Source: Bog-756 sp963699105
Lineage (GTDB): Bacteria > Actinomycetota > Acidimicrobiia > Acidimicrobiales > RAAP-2
Length of the DNA: 64,000 nucleotides
NCBI GenBank assembly: GCA_963699105.1
Contig: CAVOTI010000004.1
Location: 496,001 to 560,000 of the forward strand
Direction of reading: 5' to 3'
Part shown: positions 9,502 to 17,954 of the stretch, one piece after another
Layout of the letters: every line of letters starts with the position of its first letter
Position numbering within the stretch: position 1 is the stretch's first letter
Notes under the pieces: model-generated
Told to the model about the DNA's origin: nothing
What the model saw: the letters and a program-made list of their open reading frames with translations, nothing else
Database searches by the model: none
Translations under genes and position numbers: made by a program

Positions 9502-10252
9502 GACGCCGATGCCCGGTGACGGCCACGACCCGACCCGGCCCGCCTACTACGCGGCCCGGCCCGGCGGCTGGCGCGACTGGTGGACCCTGCTCCACCCCCC
9601 CTACACCGCCTGGCATCTGGGCTACGTGGTGCTAGGGGCCTGCCTGGCCCCGGTGGTCAACACCACCCGTCTCATCGCCACCCTGCTGGCGTTCTTCTTC
9701 GCCGTGGGGCTGGCCGCCCACGCCCTCGACGAGCTCAACGGGCGGCCCCTGCACACCCGGATCCCGAGCGCGGCGCTGGTGGTCGTGACCGTGGTCGGGC
9801 TGGCCGGTGCCGTCGGGCTGGGCATCGCCGGCATCGTCCAGGTCGGGCCGGCCCTGGTCCCCTTCATCGTCCTCGGCCCGATGCTCGTCATCGGCTACAA
9901 CTTCGAGCTGTTCGGCGGCATGATCCACAACACCGTCGGGCTGGCTGCCAGTTGGGGGGCCTTTCCCGTCCTGACCGCCTACGTGGCCCAGACCGGCCGC
10001 CTGGCCCTCGCCCCGATCATCGCCGCCTGCGGTGCGTTCGCCCTCACCGTGGTGCAGCGGACCTTGAGCACGCCGGCCCGTCTCATCCGCCGGCGGACGA
10101 GCGGTGTGACGGGGTCGGTCACCCTCACCGAGGGTGGCGAGATCCCCATCGACCGGGCCACCCTGCTGGCTCCGTTGGAGCAGGCGTTACAGGCGCTCTC
10201 GTGGGGGGTCGTGCTGGTTGCCGCGGCGCTGGCGGTGTCCCGGCTGCACTGA
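9494..10252 (+). CDS. Polytopic membrane protein, UbiA-like
   Basis: 252 aa with six or seven hydrophobic segments. A short acidic motif in HALDELNGRP after the second segment is at the place where UbiA prenyltransferases carry their first Asp-rich motif, but the full NDxxDxxxD pattern is absent. The GTG at 9494 overlaps the methyltransferase stop; the ATG at 9509 is an alternative, and neither has a clear SD. Overlap with the methyltransferase suggests a common role in isoprenoid or quinone metabolism. The UbiA relation is tentative. Confidence 0.55.
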   Translation: MGETPMPGDGHDPTRPAYYAARPGGWRDWWTLLHPPYTAWHLGYVVLGACLAPVVNTTRLIATLLAFFFAVGLAAHALDELNGRPLHTRIPSAALVVVTVVGLAGAVGLGIAGIVQVGPALVPFIVLGPMLVIGYNFELFGGMIHNTVGLAASWGAFPVLTAYVAQTGRLALAPIIAACGAFALTVVQRTLSTPARLIRRRTSGVTGSVTLTEGGEIPIDRATLLAPLEQALQALSWGVVLVAAALAVSRLH

Positions 10253-10660
10253 ACCCGGCCGCCGGTCGGCGTGGCCGACCCCCCCGGACCGCCGAATCCG
10301 TGGTTGCCGCACCCGGTTCTGGGGGATCCGGGTGGTGGGCGAGGGCGCCGCCCCGTCCACATACCCGCAGCCTGGGGGCCCGTTGCAACCGAAAGTTGCA
10401 GGGACGCTGCGAATTCCGCATACTGGAGCCGAATCGGGCGGCGGATTCCGGATACTTCGATGGCTGCCGGCCAGGAGCTCCCCTGGTCGGCGGGGCCCCG
10501 ACCGGGCGCTCCCATCGGTATCCGGCGCCAGATGTCGGTGGGCGGAGCCGACGGGGACCGGCGGAGGCTCACGAGCCGACGGTCTCCGTCCGCCACCGCG
10601 ATCCTGGGTCCCGCCACGGCGGCCGAGGGGACCGGGTCGAGCCCGGCCCAAGCCATCACG
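10253..10660. other. Intergenic region with repeated ATTCCGnATACT
   Basis: This 408-bp stretch between two convergent genes holds no convincing ORF. It contains two copies of ATTCCG(C/G)ATACT at 10413-10424 and 10445-10456, exactly 32 bp apart, and a GTTGCA direct repeat near 10382-10400. The repeat could be a regulatory site, but no gene start lies close by. Confidence 0.4.
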
Positions 10661-11008
10661 TCATCGGCCCGGGGCGGTGGCTCCTTGGCGGTCCGGGTCA
10701 CCGATTCGGCCCGGTCCGGACCGGTGGGGCACCACGAGGGCGGGCCAGCAGGTGGCGCACATCGTCGTGTTGACGTCCGGGTCGTACCAGCCGTCCTCGT
10801 GGGGTCGGATCGTGGCCCCGCAGTTCACGCAGCGGCCTCCGAAATGCAGTTGCTCGAACCGGCAGCTGGCACCCATGGGGCGGATCCGGGCCGACACCGC
10901 TCTGGTCGTCTCAGTGAACAGGTCGGCCGGCCGGCCCGGTTGCAGCTCCGGTGGATACCAATGGCCGTCGGGGGCCAACCACCACCCCGGCTTCTCGTCG
11001 AATCCCAC
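10661..11008 (-). CDS. Small WW-DG-WYPP protein with zinc-ribbon-like cysteines
   Basis: 115 aa. The N-terminus carries PGWWLAPDGHWYPPE, a short aromatic module often seen in actinobacterial membrane and regulatory proteins. Two CxxC pairs (CVNC about 73-76, CATC about 95-98) suggest a zinc ribbon. The GTG start has GGAGG 9 nt upstream. Function is unknown. The longer upstream open frame lacks this module and was not used. Confidence 0.7.
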   Translation of the reverse strand: MGFDEKPGWWLAPDGHWYPPELQPGRPADLFTETTRAVSARIRPMGASCRFEQLHFGGRCVNCGATIRPHEDGWYDPDVNTTMCATCWPALVVPHRSGPGRIGDPDRQGATAPGR

Positions 11009-11196
11009 AGGAGACCCCCTCCCGGCAGTTGACGGCTCTCGGCCGTCGACGGCCCCGACGGTACGGGGCCGGACCACTGGATCATCGGCAGGGTCGGCGT
11101 CGACCTTGACGGCGGTGGGCGGGCCCCCGGTCCCCGGACCGGTTGACGCCGCCGTCCACCCCGGGTCATAATGTTGATGAATCCGGTTTACTTTAT

Positions 11197-11217
11197 AGAG
11201 ACAAGTTTGGAGACAAG
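11197..11217. repeat. GAGACAAG direct repeat in an AT-rich promoter region
   Basis: GAGACAAG occurs at 11198-11205 and 11210-11217, with a 12-bp period, in a locally AT-rich patch (11168-11200) that includes TATAGA. It lies just before the membrane-protein ORF at 11226. A regulator site or promoter is possible but unproven. Confidence 0.3.
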
Positions 11218-11225
11218 GCACTCCG

Positions 11226-11879
11226 ATGGGACGCTCCCCCCACCACAGTTCTGTGCATCTCCTGGACGGCCAGGTGAACAGGGATGGCGCCGCGCCCGGC
11301 ATCCGGAGCTGGTGGTATGCCGGTCCCCGATGGATGGCCGGGAGGGACGACCGAGTCGGCTCGGGAGCCATCGACCTCCGTGGTCCCGGTTTCGTCATGC
11401 TGGCGGCCGCCTCCATCTTCGAGGGCTACCGGTGGCTGGGGGCGATCCCCGCCGATCACGATTGGACCTCCCGATTGATGTTCAGCCCGGCGGGAGCGGC
11501 GGTGTTCGCCAATCTGGCCCTGGCGGGGGTGGTGGTACTGACGGGAAGGACCGCCATTCTCCGTCGACTGTCCACCGCCGTCGCCCTGCCCGGCGCCAGC
11601 GTGGCCGTGCTCACCGCCACCCTCCTGTTGATGGTGAGCGACGGCGCCGTCACCCGTTCGGTACTGGGTGCGGCCGACCTGATGATGGCCGTGGCCGCCG
11701 TGGCCGCCCTGGTGTCGGGCGAGCGCCGGAGCCGGTCCCGGTCACCGAGGGGCCCGGTCGCCTCGGCCCCTTCCCCTGTTTCGTCGACGAGTGGAACCGG
11801 CGCCCCCGGTCCGGCGGCAAGAACGGGGTCCGGTCATCGTGCGGCCGAAGGCCGGGCCCACTCCATTCCTGTCACTTAA
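11226..11879 (+). CDS. Hypothetical membrane protein
   Basis: 217 aa, no recognised family. Three hydrophobic stretches (about 52-68, 90-106, 121-137) and perhaps a fourth (about 148-164) are followed by a Ser/Pro/Arg-rich tail. The AT-rich promoter-like region before it and the absence of a good competitor frame support it. The first 40 residues are not hydrophobic, and a start further in is possible. It ends 11 nt before the sulfotransferase. Confidence 0.45.
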   Translation: MGRSPHHSSVHLLDGQVNRDGAAPGIRSWWYAGPRWMAGRDDRVGSGAIDLRGPGFVMLAAASIFEGYRWLGAIPADHDWTSRLMFSPAGAAVFANLALAGVVVLTGRTAILRRLSTAVALPGASVAVLTATLLLMVSDGAVTRSVLGAADLMMAVAAVAALVSGERRSRSRSPRGPVASAPSPVSSTSGTGAPGPAARTGSGHRAAEGRAHSIPVT

Positions 11880-11884
11880 GTAGG

Positions 11885-11896
11885 TAGCCTGTGCCG
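11885..11896 (+). promoter_or_regulatory. -10 element of the sulfotransferase, likely leaderless
   Basis: TAGCCT (11885-11890) lies 6 nt before the GTG at 11897, which is in frame with and two codons after the GTG at 11891. No SD is present. The spacing suggests leaderless transcription starting at 11897. Confidence 0.4.
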
Positions 11897-12868
11897 GTGG
11901 CGTTTCCCGACTTCTTCGTCATCGGCGCCCCCAAGGCTGGCACCACCGCCCTCCACGCCGCCCTGGACCAGCATCCCCAGCTCTACCTGTCACCGGTCAA
12001 GGAGCCCAAGTTCTTCCTGTGCGACGGTCCTCCCCCGGACCGCGGCGGTCCCGGCGACGCCCACAGCTACCGCGAGTGGATCTGGAGGACCGAGGACTAC
12101 GAGCAGCTGTTCGCCGATGCACCCCCCGGCACCCTCCGGGGCGAGAGCACGCCCTTCTACCTGTCGGACCTCACCGCCCAGGAGCGGATCCACGCCGCGG
12201 TGCCCGATGCCCGGCTCATCGTCATCCTCCGCGACCCGGTGGACCGCGCCTACTCCAACTGGGCCCATCTGTGGGCCGACGGCCTCGAACCCGTCGGCGA
12301 CTTCCTCGAAGCCTGCGCCGAGGAACCCCGCCGCCGCCGGGCCGGATGGGCGCCCTTCTGGCGGTACTGCGAGACCGGGCTCTACGGCCACCAATTGGAA
12401 CACCTCTTCACCCTGTTCCCCCGTGACCAGGTCCACATCATTCGGTACCTGGCCCTGGTGGAGGAGCCGCAGGCCACCCTGGACGGGGTGTGCCGGTTCC
12501 TCGGGGTGGACGAGGGAGTGATCACCGAGGTGCCGGCCCGGAACGTCGGTGGCTACGTGCCGCCCACCGCCTACACCAGGTTCCTCAGTGCCCTCCTCCG
12601 TCACGGCGCCACGGTGGGGAGCCGCTTCCCACCCCAGGTCTGGCGAAAGGCCAGCCTCCCCCTGCAGTGGCTCATCCAGCGCACCCCTCAACATCGGCCC
12701 GAGCTCCAGCCCCACGAGCGGGCTCGACTCATCGATTTCTTCGCCGAGGACATCAGCATGGTCGAACAGGAGACCGGTTGGGACCTCGAGACGTGGCGAA
12801 CCTATCGCGAGGGCGGTACGTACTCGGTGCGCAAATCGTGGGCCCCGTCCCGCCGGCTGGTTTCGTAG
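11891..12868 (+). CDS. PAPS-dependent sulfotransferase
   Basis: 325 aa. The 5'-phosphosulfate loop (GAPKAGTTALHAAL, about 12-25) and the 3'-phosphate motif (RDPVDRAYSNW, about 114-124) of the sulfotransferase family are both present, so the enzyme should transfer sulfate from PAPS to an acceptor hydroxyl or sugar. A cysteine-type sulfatase lies about 1 kb downstream and another upstream, which suggests local turnover of a sulfated compound. The GTG at 11897 is an equally likely start. The 3' end overlaps the convergent beta-propeller gene by 67 bp. Confidence 0.85.
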   Translation: MPVAFPDFFVIGAPKAGTTALHAALDQHPQLYLSPVKEPKFFLCDGPPPDRGGPGDAHSYREWIWRTEDYEQLFADAPPGTLRGESTPFYLSDLTAQERIHAAVPDARLIVILRDPVDRAYSNWAHLWADGLEPVGDFLEACAEEPRRRRAGWAPFWRYCETGLYGHQLEHLFTLFPRDQVHIIRYLALVEEPQATLDGVCRFLGVDEGVITEVPARNVGGYVPPTAYTRFLSALLRHGATVGSRFPPQVWRKASLPLQWLIQRTPQHRPELQPHERARLIDFFAEDISMVEQETGWDLETWRTYREGGTYSVRKSWAPSRRLVS

Positions 12869-13716
12869 TAGAGCCGGGTCCCCCCGTCCACCAGGGTCAC
12901 CGCCGTGACATAGCGGAGCGAGCCCTGGCCGTCGGCCCAGGCTCCGGCGATCACGTCCTCGGCCACCAGCCGGCCCGGGGTGTCGCCCACCGCCAGCCCG
13001 GTGCGCTCCTCGGCGTTCTCCTCCTTGGTGGCCCGCCCGTCGTAGTAGGCGAGCCATCGACCATCGTCGTGGACCACCTCGGCCACCCGGGCCCCCCGTC
13101 CGTCCCACCGGCCCGGCGTGCCGGCCAGGGCCACCCCGCGGGTGGTCCACGCCAGTCCGTCGGCACTCGTGCAGTAGAGGGTGGACATCCGGTCGGTCTC
13201 GTCGGGAACGTCGAGTGGATGGCGGCACAACCACATGTGCCACTGACCGTCGATCAGCTTCACCACCGGGTCTTTCACGCCCATCGTCTCGTCGCCCGGA
13301 AGGACGGTGCGGGCCGTGGCCGGGTCGAACCCGGACGGGTGGTCGGCGTCGAGGGCCAAGACCCGCCAGTGCTTGGTGCCGGGGGTGGCGCAGCTGATGT
13401 AGAGCCGCCACGTCCCGTCGGGCAGGCTGACCAGGGCCGGCCGTTCGAGGGAGTCGCAGTCGAACTGCCGTCGGTCCAGCACCAGCACCGTCTCGAACCG
13501 CTCGCCGTCCGACGAACGGGCCACCACATTGGCGTATCCCCGGCCGACTCCAACCGGCCGACGCAGCCGGTAGGCGAGCCAGTAGGTGCCGTCGACGCCC
13601 AGGACGGCGCTCGGGGCGCCGGCCCAGTAGCCGCGGCCCTCACCCGGGGCCTCGGCCACCACGGTGGCGGCATCCGCCGAGGGGAGCAAAAGAGATCCGC
13701 TGTCAGCCATCGTCAC
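12802..13716 (-). CDS. GH43/GH32-like five-bladed beta-propeller protein
   Basis: 304 aa. Repeating blades contain features typical of glycoside hydrolase clan propellers: RPALVSLPDGTWRLYIS, then KDPVVKLIDGQWHMWL, then DDGRWLAYYDGRA. The carboxylates needed for catalysis cannot be assigned from sequence alone, so enzyme activity is not certain. The GTG at 13716 has GGAGG 7 nt upstream; the ATG at 13710 is the alternative. It is divergent from the second sulfatase, and the 209-bp spacer holds both promoters. A role with the sulfatase and sulfotransferase on a glycan is inference. Confidence 0.6.
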   Translation of the reverse strand: MTMADSGSLLLPSADAATVVAEAPGEGRGYWAGAPSAVLGVDGTYWLAYRLRRPVGVGRGYANVVARSSDGERFETVLVLDRRQFDCDSLERPALVSLPDGTWRLYISCATPGTKHWRVLALDADHPSGFDPATARTVLPGDETMGVKDPVVKLIDGQWHMWLCRHPLDVPDETDRMSTLYCTSADGLAWTTRGVALAGTPGRWDGRGARVAEVVHDDGRWLAYYDGRATKEENAEERTGLAVGDTPGRLVAEDVIAGAWADGQGSLRYVTAVTLVDGGTRLYYETSRRDGAHDLRTEYVPPSR

Positions 13717-13925
13717 GTGTACCCCTCCGGAGGCCGGCGTCTGGCGTCCCCGATCGACACCGCGGACCCCCGAATGTAGCGTCAGCCAGGCTGCCACCAC
13801 GACTTCCCGTGGCCCAAGCGCGCCGAGGCAGGCCGGACCGTCCGGCCTGCGTGGCCGACCCTCCACCGGTCGGCACGCCCGTTCACCAGCCCCCTTACCA
13901 CCTCTGTCACCAGCAAGGACCCAGG

Positions 13926-16541
13926 ATGAAAACGTACGAACCGTTCGAAGGCGAGATCAACCGGATCCAGTCGGACTCCACCCCGTGGTGGTCGACGCCG
14001 GCCCACCCGGGTCCGGATGCTCCCAACGTGGTGATCATCCTGTTGGACGACACCGGATTCTCCCACTTCGGCTGCTACGGGTCGGATCTGGCCACCCCCA
14101 ACATCGACCGGCTGGCCGCATCCGGCCTGCGTTACTCCAACTTCCACGTGACCCCGCTGTGCTCCCCCACCCGGGCCGCCCTGCTCACCGGGCGCAACCA
14201 CCACACCGTGGGCATGCGTTCGTTGGCCAACTTCGACAGCGGCTATCCCAACATGCGGGGCTCCATCAGCAAACACGCCGCCACCGCCGCCGAGGTGCTG
14301 CGCGACGCCGGGTACGCCACCTTCGCCGTGGGCAAATGGCACCTGTGCCCCATGGAGGACGCCTCGGCTGCCGGACCCTACGACCAGTGGCCGCTCCAGC
14401 GGGGGTTCGACCGCTTCTACGGCTTCCTGGAGGGCGAGACCGATCAGTTCCATCCGGAGTTGGTGTACGACAACCATGCCGTCGAGCCGCCGGCTACCCC
14501 CGAACAGGGCTACCACCTGAGCGAGGACCTGGTCGACCGGGCCATCGGCTTCATCCACGACACCGTGTCGATCCGCCCCGACCGGCCGTTCTTCACCTAC
14601 CTGGCCTTTGGAGCCATGCACGCCCCCCACCAGGCGCCGGACAGGTACCTCGAGAAGTACCGGGGTCGCTTCGACGACGGCTGGGATGCGGCCCGTGACC
14701 GGTGGTTCGCCCGCCAGCGGGAGATGGGGCTGCTTCCCGCCGACACCGAGCTCGCCCCCCGGAACCCCGGGGTCGAGCCCTGGGACACCCTTCCCGACAA
14801 CCAGAAGCGCCTGGCGGCCCGCCTCCAAGAGGCTTTCGCCGCCTTCCTCGAGCACACCGACGACCAGATCGGTCGCCTGATGGCCGCCCTCGAGCACCTC
14901 GGACAGCTCGACAACACCCTATTGGTGTTGTTGTCGGACAACGGCGCCAGCCAGGAGGGCGGGCCCTTCGGGGTCCTGCACGAGATGAAGTACTTCAACT
15001 TCTTGGAGGAGACACCCGATCAGGCGGTGGAGAGGCTCGACGACATCGGCGGGCCCCACAGTCATGCCAACTACCCGTGGGGATGGGCCCAGGCCGGCAA
15101 CACCCCGTTCAAGTGGTACAAGCAGAACACCCACGAGGGCGGGGTGCACGTGCCCCTCATCGTCCACTGGCCCGACCGGATCGACGGGGGCGGTGGACTG
15201 CGTCACCAGTTCCACCACGTGAACGACGTGGTACCCACCATCTACGAGGCCCTGGGTATCGAGGCTCCGTCGGTGTACCGGGGTCTCGAACAGATTCCCG
15301 TCTCGGGCGTGTCGTTCGGCTACACGTTCGACCAGCCCGAGGCGGCCAGCCACAAGTTGATCCAGTACTACGAGATGATGGGCCACCGCGCCATCTACGC
15401 CGACGGGTGGAAGGCGGTGACCCGCCACCAGTCCGGCGTACCCTTCGAGGACGACCGATGGGAGCTCTACCACCTGGCCGACGACCGCTCCGAATGCCGC
15501 GACCTGGCGGCGGCCATGCCGGAGAAGGTGGACGAGCTGATCGACCTGTGGTGGTCAGAGGCCGAGGACCAGGGCGTGCTCCCCCTCGATGACCGCACCA
15601 TCGAATTGTTCTTCACCCGCTATCGCGATCACTCCCCTCACCCGCTCAGCCGCCGCTACACCTATCGTCCCCCCATGTCACCGCTCCCCGGCCAGGTGGC
15701 TCCGGCACTCGGCGGGCAGGGCTGGGACATGTACGCCACCATCGACCGGCCCGAGGGTGCCGGGGGCGTGCTCTACGCCTCGGGGACGGAGAACTCCGGG
15801 CTGAGCCTGTTCGTGCAGAATGACCGGCTGGTCTTCGACTACAACTGCTTCGGCGACCACCACGTGGTGAGTTCGGACCGCCAGGTGCCGGTGGGCAGAT
15901 CGGTGGTCGGGGTCCGGTTCCGACGGGTGAAACGAGGCGGAGACGCCACCCTGGTCATCGACGACACACCCGACGGATCGCTGTCGGTCCCCTTCGCCAT
16001 GACCATGATGTCGAGTGTCGGCCCCAGCGTCGGCTACGACCACGGTTCGCCGGTGAGCGAGCACTACTCCGGGCACTACCCCTTCGAGGGTGGGCTCGAG
16101 CGGCTCGACATCACCCTGACCCGTCAGCCCCGGGCCGCCGCCAGCGCCCAGGCGGAAACAGAGGCGAGGGCCGGCAGTCGCGCCAGTGAGGCGGGGTGCC
16201 GTCAGCCGGTGAACCGGGCCGAGGCTCCGGCATCCACGTCGATGACCGAACCGGTGATGTGCCGGGCCGCCTCCGATGCCAGGTACACGACGGCGGCGGT
16301 GATCTCCTCGGGCTCGATCCACGGCACCGGCTGCACGTGCAGGCCGGCCATCCCGGGGGCCACGTCCTCGCGGGTCGGGTGGTCAAGGTCGGGCCGCATC
16401 AGCCGGTACAAGACGTCGTTGTGGATCATCGGGGTGGAGACATTGCCGGGGGCGATGGCATTGACCGTCACCCCGAAGCCGGCGAGCTCGAACGCCACCG
16501 ACTTGCACAAGCCGATCACCCCCCACTTCGACGCCACATAG
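13926..16541 (+). CDS. Cysteine-type arylsulfatase, C-terminus probably over-extended
   Basis: 871 aa as read. The sulfatase core is complete: DDTGFSHFGCYGSD at the N-terminal metal site, the formylglycine motif CSPTRAALLTGR with Cys at about 79, SDNGAS, and a C-terminal beta-rich domain ending near residue 745. Beyond about 16190 the reading has no family character and is antisense to the next gene, so the real stop was probably lost by a frameshift near there. It resembles the first sulfatase over its length. No formylglycine-generating enzyme is encoded in the window. Confidence 0.85.
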   Translation: MKTYEPFEGEINRIQSDSTPWWSTPAHPGPDAPNVVIILLDDTGFSHFGCYGSDLATPNIDRLAASGLRYSNFHVTPLCSPTRAALLTGRNHHTVGMRSLANFDSGYPNMRGSISKHAATAAEVLRDAGYATFAVGKWHLCPMEDASAAGPYDQWPLQRGFDRFYGFLEGETDQFHPELVYDNHAVEPPATPEQGYHLSEDLVDRAIGFIHDTVSIRPDRPFFTYLAFGAMHAPHQAPDRYLEKYRGRFDDGWDAARDRWFARQREMGLLPADTELAPRNPGVEPWDTLPDNQKRLAARLQEAFAAFLEHTDDQIGRLMAALEHLGQLDNTLLVLLSDNGASQEGGPFGVLHEMKYFNFLEETPDQAVERLDDIGGPHSHANYPWGWAQAGNTPFKWYKQNTHEGGVHVPLIVHWPDRIDGGGGLRHQFHHVNDVVPTIYEALGIEAPSVYRGLEQIPVSGVSFGYTFDQPEAASHKLIQYYEMMGHRAIYADGWKAVTRHQSGVPFEDDRWELYHLADDRSECRDLAAAMPEKVDELIDLWWSEAEDQGVLPLDDRTIELFFTRYRDHSPHPLSRRYTYRPPMSPLPGQVAPALGGQGWDMYATIDRPEGAGGVLYASGTENSGLSLFVQNDRLVFDYNCFGDHHVVSSDRQVPVGRSVVGVRFRRVKRGGDATLVIDDTPDGSLSVPFAMTMMSSVGPSVGYDHGSPVSEHYSGHYPFEGGLERLDITLTRQPRAAASAQAETEARAGSRASEAGCRQPVNRAEAPASTSMTEPVMCRAASDARYTTAAVISSGSIHGTGCTCRPAIPGATSSRVGWSRSGRISRYKTSLWIIGVETLPGAMALTVTPKPASSNATDLHKPITPHFDAT

Positions 16542-17086
16542 GCCGGGATACCCGGGTTCGACGACCGGCCCATCATCGATGAGATGCCGATCATCCGGCC
16601 CCACCGCTGCCTCCGCATGTGGGGTGCGCAGGCCCGCATGGCATTGAACACCCCGGTCAGGTTGGTGTCGATGGTCTCGCTCCACTGCGTGGCATCCATC
16701 GAGCAGATCGATCCCATGGTGGAGATCCCGGCGTTGGCCACCAGGATGTCCAACGATCCCAGCGAGGCCTTGGCGCCGTCGGCGAACTCCAACATGGCGT
16801 CGAGGTCGCGCACGTCCACGGTGGCCGACACGCACCGGCGCCCCTGCTCCTCGACGAGTTGCACCGTCTCGACCAGGTCCTCGGGGGTGGCCAACGAATA
16901 GCCCACGCTGTCCAGGTCGTGGCACAGGTCGGTGATGGCGATGTCGGCCCCCAGCCTGGCCAGTTCGACGGCATGGCTCCGGCCCTGTCCCCGGGCTGCC
17001 CCGGTGATCAACGCCACCCGGCCGGAGAACGGCGCCCGATCCCGAGCGGCGGTCTGTGCGGTGGTGTCTCCGGTCTGCGCGGACAT
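16202..17086 (-). CDS. Mycofactocin-type SDR oxidoreductase
   Basis: 294 aa. Cofactor loop TGAARGQGRSHAVELA and the insert YSLATPEDLVETVQLVEEQG are hallmarks of the SDR subfamily that keeps a tightly bound NAD and passes electrons to mycofactocin. The catalytic Ser-Tyr-Lys is seen in GISSMMG ... AYVASK. These enzymes oxidise alcohols, often of lipid or terpenoid origin. The ATG has GGAGGG 4 nt upstream. The mycofactocin synthesis genes are not in the window. The substrate is unknown. Confidence 0.85.
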   Translation of the reverse strand: MSAQTGDTTAQTAARDRAPFSGRVALITGAARGQGRSHAVELARLGADIAITDLCHDLDSVGYSLATPEDLVETVQLVEEQGRRCVSATVDVRDLDAMLEFADGAKASLGSLDILVANAGISTMGSICSMDATQWSETIDTNLTGVFNAMRACAPHMRRQRWGRMIGISSMMGRSSNPGIPAYVASKWGVIGLCKSVAFELAGFGVTVNAIAPGNVSTPMIHNDVLYRLMRPDLDHPTREDVAPGMAGLHVQPVPWIEPEEITAAVVYLASEAARHITGSVIDVDAGASARFTG

Positions 17087-17174
17087 GGTCCCTCCGTGGC
17101 CCTCCGACGGCCGGGCCGAGTGGTCCGGCCCGGCGATCCTAAGGCCAGGGCGGCGGCTCCCGGCAAAGCAGCCT

Positions 17175-17927
17175 TCACACCGACCGGCCCCAGGCGGCGA
17201 GGACCCGGCGGTAACGGCGGTCCCACTCCTCGTAGGCGCCACGGAGTGACGGCCCGGGCCACCCGGAAGGGAGCAGCTCGCCGGGAAGGAGAGGGTCCGC
17301 CTGCAGATGACGGAGCACCGACGCCGACAGCACGAATCCCGGGGCCAGATCCTCCGGACCAACGGGTGTCCGCTCCTCCAGCTGGGCCAGGAGATCGAGG
17401 CTGAGTTTGGACCAGGTGTCCAGATCCCACAGCCGGCGAGCCAACTGCACGGGATCGCCGTCGGGCGTGACCGTGAACACGTCCACATCGGGATCGTCGG
17501 CCGGATCGGGAACCAGGGCGATGTTGTCGGGGCGGAGCCACACGCCTTCGCGCCGTTCGGCCAATCGGGCCCGACTCAACCGTTTCCTCCGAGCCGACCT
17601 GTCTTCGGCGGCCAGGCCCGACGTGGTCACCACCACCATGCGCCAGGTGCCCGGCCAGCCACGGGTCTCACCGCGACGGCTGATCGTCTGGCGGCCCTGA
17701 CGTTCGAGCAGGTGCCCGGTCAGCCGGTAGCGGCCGGATCCGTCGGTGATCACCTCCCCGTTGCGGACCATCCGGCTGAGCGCGACCCTGGCCCGGTTCT
17801 CGTTGATCCCGAACAGACCGGCCAGGTGGATCAGGTGGGCCACCGGGAGCTCAGGGGGTTCCTCGCCCAGGAGGGCGCTGGCCAGTACCGACCGGGCCGT
17901 CATCGGTGCATTACCGAGTTGCGTCAT
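17175..17927 (-). CDS. PaaX-family transcriptional regulator
   Basis: 250 aa. An N-terminal winged helix (ARSVLASALLG ... LFGINENRARVALSRMVRNGE) is followed by the PaaX segment GRYRLTGHLLERQGRQ and the PaaX C-terminal domain. PaaX proteins usually repress aromatic or acyl-CoA catabolism genes in response to a CoA thioester. The gene is divergent from a fatty-acid desaturase with only 27 nt between starts, so it probably controls that gene and itself. The ATG at 17903 is an alternative start. Confidence 0.8.
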   Translation of the reverse strand: MTQLGNAPMTARSVLASALLGEEPPELPVAHLIHLAGLFGINENRARVALSRMVRNGEVITDGSGRYRLTGHLLERQGRQTISRRGETRGWPGTWRMVVVTTSGLAAEDRSARRKRLSRARLAERREGVWLRPDNIALVPDPADDPDVDVFTVTPDGDPVQLARRLWDLDTWSKLSLDLLAQLEERTPVGPEDLAPGFVLSASVLRHLQADPLLPGELLPSGWPGPSLRGAYEEWDRRYRRVLAAWGRSV

Positions 17928-17954
17928 CTGTTCGATTTCTGTAATATCCCACAC
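17919..17954 (+). promoter_or_regulatory. Sigma-70-like promoter of the desaturase
   Basis: TTGCGT (17919-17924), a 17-nt spacer and TAATAT (17942-17947) form a good promoter. The ATG of the desaturase starts 7 nt after the -10, so the mRNA is probably leaderless. The promoter overlaps the start of the divergent PaaX gene, a suitable place for repression by PaaX. Confidence 0.65.
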
